Assembly: GCA_949316235.1 (NCBI GenBank)
Contig: OX438744.1
Span: 33,104,778 to 33,168,777 of the forward strand
Source of the DNA: Oegoconia quadripuncta
Taxonomy: Eukaryota > Arthropoda > Insecta > Lepidoptera > Autostichidae
Direction: 5' to 3'
Length of the DNA stretch: 64,000 bases
The notes under the pieces: generated by a model
Databases searched by the model: none
Told to the model about the DNA's origin: nothing
The model's input: the letters and a program-made list of their open reading frames with translations, nothing else
Position numbers and translations under genes: made by a program
In this document: one piece after another, positions 58,598 to 64,000 of the stretch
How the letters are laid out: every line of letters begins with the position of its first letter
Position numbering within the stretch: the first letter of the stretch is position 1

Positions 58598-60043
58598 AGA
58601 CTGAGATGAACTAAACATATAATAGTTAAATGTATTTCGTTTGTTTTCGACTTAGAACTGGTGCTTGTAGGTCGATCTTAAGGCTGGGTTTTGTAAATAA
58701 GTGTACTCATATTATGCCTTTACACTGTTAGTGTTTCTTTACTTCTTCTAATAGGTAGATTTTTTTAGACACAAGTAGATCTGCTCATATTGTCCTCTTT
58801 GTTATATCATTTAATAATTCATAAGTTTATTTTGATATTACTTTTCCAAAATCATGTATAACAGCATTGCGTAAGAACAATCCAGCTCTTAACGTTGTGT
58901 CAATAGTGCTGAACACAATACTATCGATAAAATAATACTTATCGTCACAATTTGCCCATCGACATAAATGGAGATATCGATAGAACACTCGTACATGATT
59001 GTTATGTTTACGCAACGGAGGCATCTATTTCTTCAAAAAAACGTATCTCGTCCTTTACAGGCTTTTTCAATCATACTGTTGACTGTATGAGTTGAATTAT
59101 CAGAGGAAATAGTATAATGTAATATGGAAATATGGATATAACCTTTTCTATTTATAATATTCTACCAATTCCACATATCTTTTATCAACAGATTGTTTTG
59201 TGTCTGTAAAAATCACAATAATAATTAACGTGCGGTTAAGTAATTATTGAGAGTATAAATGGAATAATATAGTATCGTTGAGAGGTATAGTTGTGATGAT
59301 TTAAAGTATTTCCTATTATTTAATACTATTTATTTATCAACCTCTGGGAAGATTTACAGCAATATTGTAACAATATTTTAACTATGTAGAGAAGAGACAG
59401 AACAAATTACAAATTGGTAAAACGCATTCCATCTAGACCACTCGCATTTCAGATACCTAACTATGAAAAACTGTGTTAATAATTATAACCTGAAATGTAC
59501 CACAGAAATTACTATAAAACAGACTCCCATGAGATGTGTCAGGATCGTAGCAAGTGGAAGTCTGTGGTCTCTGCCTACGCCTACGGGAAACAGGCGTGAC
59601 TTTATGTATGTAGACTCCCATGAGAACAGAAAGATTAGAACGAAGCAAACCAACCTTGACAGAAGATGATGATATGATAAAATTTAAGAAGCAGTTTATA
59701 CAAGCTATCGACATAATATTGTCCTCAGCGAAACTATCGATAAATCTATCGACTTTTCACGCACTATCAATGATTACTTAACGCTATAAGTTTAATTACT
59801 TAACTGATAAGTAGGGTCTGTTGTAGTAGTCATGCCTTTCTGTTAGGTGGCTGTGTAGAAGTATATCAATGTGAATGCACGTGTAGATGACAGTGTTAAC
59901 GAGGAGTGAAACGTAGGGACCCTGAGATTTGTTATGATGTGTGATTGAGGGGATATGGGAATACAATGAAGGCGTACATGTTTCATAAAAAATACTTCAT
60001 ATCGAGTTAAAATGGGCTGTACCGGTTGAGTTTTTATATCGTA
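58598..60043. other. 3' flank of the receptor, no gene recognised
   Basis: Presumed 3' UTR then intergenic. No unambiguous AATAAA with a downstream GT-rich element was identified close to the stop. A short retroelement-like phrase at 59,565-59,612 matches 2,790-2,880. Confidence 0.4.
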
Positions 60044-60350
60044 AGGCAAATAGGGCCATATTAGGTAAGTGAAATAGAAGGTATTGTCATGGGTAGTTTT
60101 TTTTCCAAAACCATCATCGAATAAAGCGTTGTGTCATTTGACTGTCGCGTTTGTAGCCTACTCCACATAACTACATCATTAAATTCAATAAATAAAAAAA
60201 GCTTGCGAGAAAATATGAGTCCAAATAAAATTCTCGTGATTCTCACGAATCGCTAAAAACGAAATCGCTATCCGGCCGGCGCGTGAGTCGATGTTGGTTT
60301 TGATGCCTATGCCCATAAGTACTATTTCACTCACCTAAAATGCTCTATTC
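60044..60350. mobile_element. MITE, ~305 bp
   Basis: The left end TATTAGGTAAGTGAAATAGA is mirrored at the right by CTATTTCACTCACCTAAAAT. Related to 10,316-10,640, including the shared CCGGCCGG patch. Confidence 0.65.
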
Positions 60351-60767
60351 TATTCTATAAAGGGAAGTGTGATACCAGAGGTGGTGTTAGGCGTCAGCAG
60401 CTACGGACACGGCCTCGCGCCTAAGAAGAACTCGCAAAAAAGTTTTACAAATTAATTAAAATTCATATTAATTTCCATGGTGAATCTGAATAAATGATAT
60501 TTATCCAGATTCAGAACTACATGAAGTTCTTTAAATCTAATTACTAGAAAATAATTTGAAAGGATTATTCCAATCACAGTTCCAGTAAGCTATACTGAGC
60601 TTATGCTGAGAGAAGCTTCTCAAAGTTAAAATTGATTAAGACTTAGGTACTCGAGAAACGTGATGAACCAAGAACGATAATTTGCGTTATCAGTTCTATC
60701 AATTAATTATAGTGTCGCCTGTCACCGCTGAGTCCCGTATAGCCTGGTCATTTAAATAAATAAATAT

Positions 60768-61023
60768 CTTTAGACATACACACAACGCCATCTAGTTCCA
60801 CAGTAAGCAACTATAGGCTTGTGTTGTGGATACCAGATGGTTGATATACTACACAAATACATTTTTTTTTTGGAAATAAATACTTATTATAAATGAAAAC
60901 AGTCATAACTCGGGTACACATGTCCGTATTCATCACACAAAGATATGCCCCTAGTGGGATTCGAACCCTCAACCTTTTGGTATAGTGGTCAGAGTTGCTA
61001 ACCACTACACCAAACAGGTCGTC
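60768..61023 (-). repeat. SINE-B copy
   Basis: Near-full minus-strand copy, B box GGGTTCGAATCCCAC with one change. Confidence 0.8.
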
Positions 61024-61054
61024 GTTATTTGCCTCGTTTTGGTCTCATATTCGT

Positions 61055-61250
61055 CATTATATTATGAATACAGATATAATATGTTCCCGAGTTATGGATG
61101 TTTTTCATTTATATATACCTATATATTTATTTACAAAAAAAAATATACTTGTGTAGTTTATCAACCATCTGGTATCTATAATACAAGCCTAGTTGCTTAG
61201 TGTGGAACTAGATGGCGCTGTGTGTATGTACATAGATATTTATTTATATT
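61055..61250 (+). repeat. SINE-B copy without head
   Basis: Plus-strand body and end (ACCATCTGGTATCTATAATA, CTAGATGGCGCTGTGTGTATG) facing the previous minus-strand copy about 30 bp away, so the two form an inverted pair. Confidence 0.75.
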
Positions 61251-62136
61251 TATATTGTCACACAGTCCATCAAGGAGTTCCAGTACCTATCTTCTGACTC
61301 CATCTTCAGACCCTCGTAATCATGTGTAATGGAAAGTGCTCATGGAAGTAAAACAAATTAGCAAAAATTCGACTAACTTGTCATTAGGGAGTTGCAGTCC
61401 CCACATCCCGGCTCCATCATCAGATCAGCTCCGTACCACAACATTGTCACCGAACTTTCAGCACAATCAGATACCAGCAGGATGGTTGAAAAATGGTTTG
61501 CAAATTTTGAAATGGTCAATCCTGTCTCCTCACTCCTCCCACTGTAACTCCTATAAGTTAGGATCGACAGTGGTACTCGACACGGCACCTACTAAGGCAG
61601 GCGGTGGGTTACGTGACTCTATTGCTACCTTGAACCCCAGTATATTTAAAGAAAGTAATATGGTGTGTAATTAGGAAATGGACAATCTTACCTACATACG
61701 AACATTGTAAGCTAAGCTTGTAATAATAATGTTTGCTCGATTGAATGACAGTGAAAATTGCTACGTCTCACTCCCGTTCGTACTTGTATATTAGTTAGGC
61801 GACACATAGACGTATCTCGGGACATTACTTAGTTGTAATGTATAATTGGTAAAGACTAAAGCTTTAATTTGAAGTAGACATAGTTTCTTGTGTTCTAAAA
61901 GAGTTTTAAACGATATATCTTTATGGATAGATATGAACTGCGTAGCTGTATCAGTATAACACCATAACACAGATGTGAGACTTTATAAATCGAACTATTC
62001 ATTACGTATTCCGCCGTGCGGTAACTTGAGAGCGACAAAGATATAACAAACCTACCTATAATCATACGTTCTAAAACACTCCCGCAATTATGATGAACCC
62101 AATGACACCTCATTTATTAAAATCCGACAACCCATT
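61251..62136. other. dispersed repeat-like block, no gene
   Basis: The phrase CAAGGAGTTCCAGTACC...CTGACTCCATCTTCAGA (61,272-61,314) is repeated with changes at 61,382-61,425 (GGAGTTGCAGTCCCCACATC, GCTCCATCATCAGATCAG). The 112-codon open frame starting at 61,336 runs through it and is not supported. Confidence 0.4.
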
Positions 62137-62468
62137 TAACCGCTCAATGGCTCAATGTAAACAACATTGGGTTTACGTTTCGGAGGTCGCGGGTTCGAAC
62201 CCCAGCGGGGACATATTTAGTACTCGCTTTGGTTGGTGGTAGGGCATATTAAATGTCCGCCTGGCTAGCTACCACCATCTTATCTAAATCTGCCGCCAAA
62301 CAGCAATGTTAATAGCATTGTTGTGTTCCGGTTGTCAGAGATAACATAGCCAGTCCCTCAAATAAGATGGGGTTTCCGGGTCAGTAAGCTACCACCTTCG
62401 GCCTCATCTTCACTTAACATCAGGTGTGATTGAGGTCAAGTGCTAATCCGTTGTGGATAAAAAAAAAG
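62137..62468 (+). repeat. SINE-A copy
   Basis: Near-full plus-strand copy with B box GGTTCGAACCCC and an A-rich end. Confidence 0.8.
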
Positions 62469-62654
62469 GCTACAGGAAGCGCCAAAGGAACTTACTACTT
62501 ACATACAATCGAAAACATTACCCTCCTTTCTTGGGCAGTAGGGTAAAAAGAGGATACATGCATACTACATTATGTAGGTAGATACAGGGTTAAACTTAAA
62601 TCAAAGGAAAATTTATAGTGCTGAAACAAAGTGCTGTTTCTATTGCTTGCTATT

Positions 62655-62712
62655 ACATTGGTGTAGAGGGTAGTGACCCTGTCAGCCAAACCAACGGTTG
62701 CGGGTTCTAATC
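62655..62712 (+). repeat. SINE-B head fragment
   Basis: GGTGTAGAGGGTAGTGACCC and GGTTGCGGGTTCTAATCC: subfamily 2 head only. Confidence 0.6.
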
Positions 62713-62889
62713 CTATCTAATCTACTATAAATGAGACACATAGGTGATAATTCGATGACTGCTAAATTGCAGAGCCTTGAACACCGTCGCAAAGTCGAGT
62801 ATCTCTCAGTTTTTTACAGGATGCATTTCGGATAGTGTGCGTTGGAATTACATAATCTTATTCCACCGTCACCATTCCATCTTCGGACC

Positions 62890-63150
62890 ACAAGGTGTGG
62901 GGAGGGATTCCACTCGTATGTAGTTAATATACCGTACATTCACACTAAGAAGTTCGCCTCTTCAATTCATCTTCCGAACAGCCAAAGTATGGAACTCCCG
63001 GCGTCAGTCTTTTCTGAATCCTACAACTTTGGGCTCTTCAAGAGCAGAGTGAATAGACATTTACTGGGATCGCGTGATTCATCTTCGACCACATCGTCAC
63101 TTTCCATCAGGTGAGATTGTGGTCAAACGCGAATGCAGTCAGTCATAAAA
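62890..63150 (+). pseudogene. non-LTR retrotransposon 3' end, family N1 copy 3
   Basis: The best-preserved member: LPASVFSESYNFGLFKSRVN and RHLL, then a Ser/Thr-rich end and stop at about 63,114, then the GTGAGATTGTGGTCAAACGC 3' UTR and A-run. Confidence 0.75.
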
Positions 63151-63159
63151 AAGTTTGAG

Positions 63160-63285
63160 TGATGAATACGAACATTTATTCTCAAGTCATGGATGTTTTT
63201 CCGTTATCTAGTATCCATAGTACAAGCTTTGCTTAGTTTGGGGCTAGATGATTGGTGTAAGTGTCCGAAATATTTATCTATTTAT
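63160..63285 (+). repeat. SINE-B copy (subfamily 2), headless
   Basis: Begins in the body (CATGGATGTTTTTCCGTTATC) and ends GATTGGTGTAAGTGTCCGAA, the inverse of the 38,423 copy's start. Confidence 0.65.
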
Positions 63286-63289
63286 ACAA

Positions 63290-64000
63290 AGTTACGAGCG
63301 CTCATTTTTCTGTTATCTATTTGAGGTGGTTTATAAAAGCGGTACGTCTGAAACATCCCTAATAGTGATCTGGAGCATAAAACTATGGTTGTCATTCTAA
63401 ATATCTATTGCTATGATCACAACCATGATATATCCAAAAGAAATCTGCTGATCATACAAAACTGAGTAACTACCTAATTCGAACACACAGCTGATTTTGG
63501 GGGAGGTGCAGTTCCGGGTGGTGTCCTATAGGTTATTTAAATCGACCAGAATCCATGGTTTTCTATTCCAATACCAATGAAAAATCACGATACTGAAATA
63601 AAAAAGTTATAAGTGAACAACGGTGGATGCTTTGGAGTACCTTTAGGTAACCTTACCGTGGAGACTCCCGAGGGTAATTACAATTTATCATTTATGTTCA
63701 TTTTCTAAATACCCTTCATAAATATAAATAAAAGTCAAGTCAAAGTACCCTACAATTATACCTAGTTAGCTCGGCGATCGAAACTCAGTCAAGTTATGTA
63801 AGAAATATTATCACTTAATTGGAAATAATAATACGATTTGTCCAATTTATCTATAACTGTATAACTCATGTACTGTTAAATCTGTCAACAGTATAGCCAC
63901 ATGTCTCTAAGACCCACTTCGGAAAAGTCAATAAGTAAATTTTTCTCTGTATGCTCTTTTTTTCTATAGTTTTTCAAAATTCTCAAAACAAGCTTGACCT
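63290..64000. other. no gene recognised
   Basis: AT-rich sequence without a supported feature up to the window edge. Confidence 0.4.

Noticed and set aside
57876..58247. Ser-rich overlapping ORF in the last exon
   Set aside because: Out of phase with the receptor and lower-complexity than the chosen frame, which continues from the upstream exon.
61336..61674. 112-codon plus-strand ORF
   Set aside because: Runs through an internally repeated, dispersed-repeat-like block with no protein signature.

Overview
This is animal genomic DNA, most probably from a moth or butterfly. The reasons are: intron-split coding sequence with GT-AG junctions; GC-rich exons in an AT-rich background; and dense repeats typical of Lepidoptera. 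Those repeats include Helitron-like elements ending in CTAGT after a GC hairpin, tRNA-derived SINEs, RTE/BovB-type and CR1/Jockey-type non-LTR tails, and Tc1/mariner relatives. There are no bacterial features.

One host gene dominates. I assembled 12 plus-strand exons between 5,622 and 58,597 into a receptor of the GDNF-family-receptor-alpha type (insect Gfrl). Every successive splice phase agrees, and the chain reads as 957 codons plus a stop. The 5' end, including the first half of cysteine domain D1, lies outside the window to the left. Domain order is: second half of D1 (exon at 5.6 kb, then a 28.7-kb intron); a GC-rich and His-rich linker (34.5 and 35.7 kb); D2 (38.0 kb); D3 (39.8 and 49.3 kb, with the splice inside the family Cys-Arg-x-Arg-Leu motif); a His/Thr linker and mucin-like Thr tract (51.5 and 52.7 kb); a second Cys-rich module (53.9 kb); a conserved-looking ectodomain module (56.2, 56.9 and 57.8 kb); a hydrophobic segment; and an unexpected AT-rich C-terminal extension of about 180 residues. 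It is inferred to be a cell-surface receptor or co-receptor.

Introns and flanks are repeat-filled. From left to right they hold a broken Tc1/mariner transposase with an apparent intron (0.6-1.7 kb); a near-perfect 319-bp-arm hairpin (3.8-4.5 kb); a mariner-type element with arms of about 265 bp (5.9-6.8 kb); four copies of a 420-bp MITE (10.7, 16.5, 25.8, 27.1 kb); about ten copies of one tRNA-derived SINE (SINE-A), including one nested in another; five near-full and several partial copies of a second (SINE-B); Helitron-like pieces; several smaller MITEs; a 5S-rRNA-like fragment; a tandem array split by a retroelement; and many non-LTR 3' tails. I see no second convincing host gene. Two unexplained coding-like stretches (26.4-26.7 kb plus; 55.5-55.9 kb minus) are flagged.
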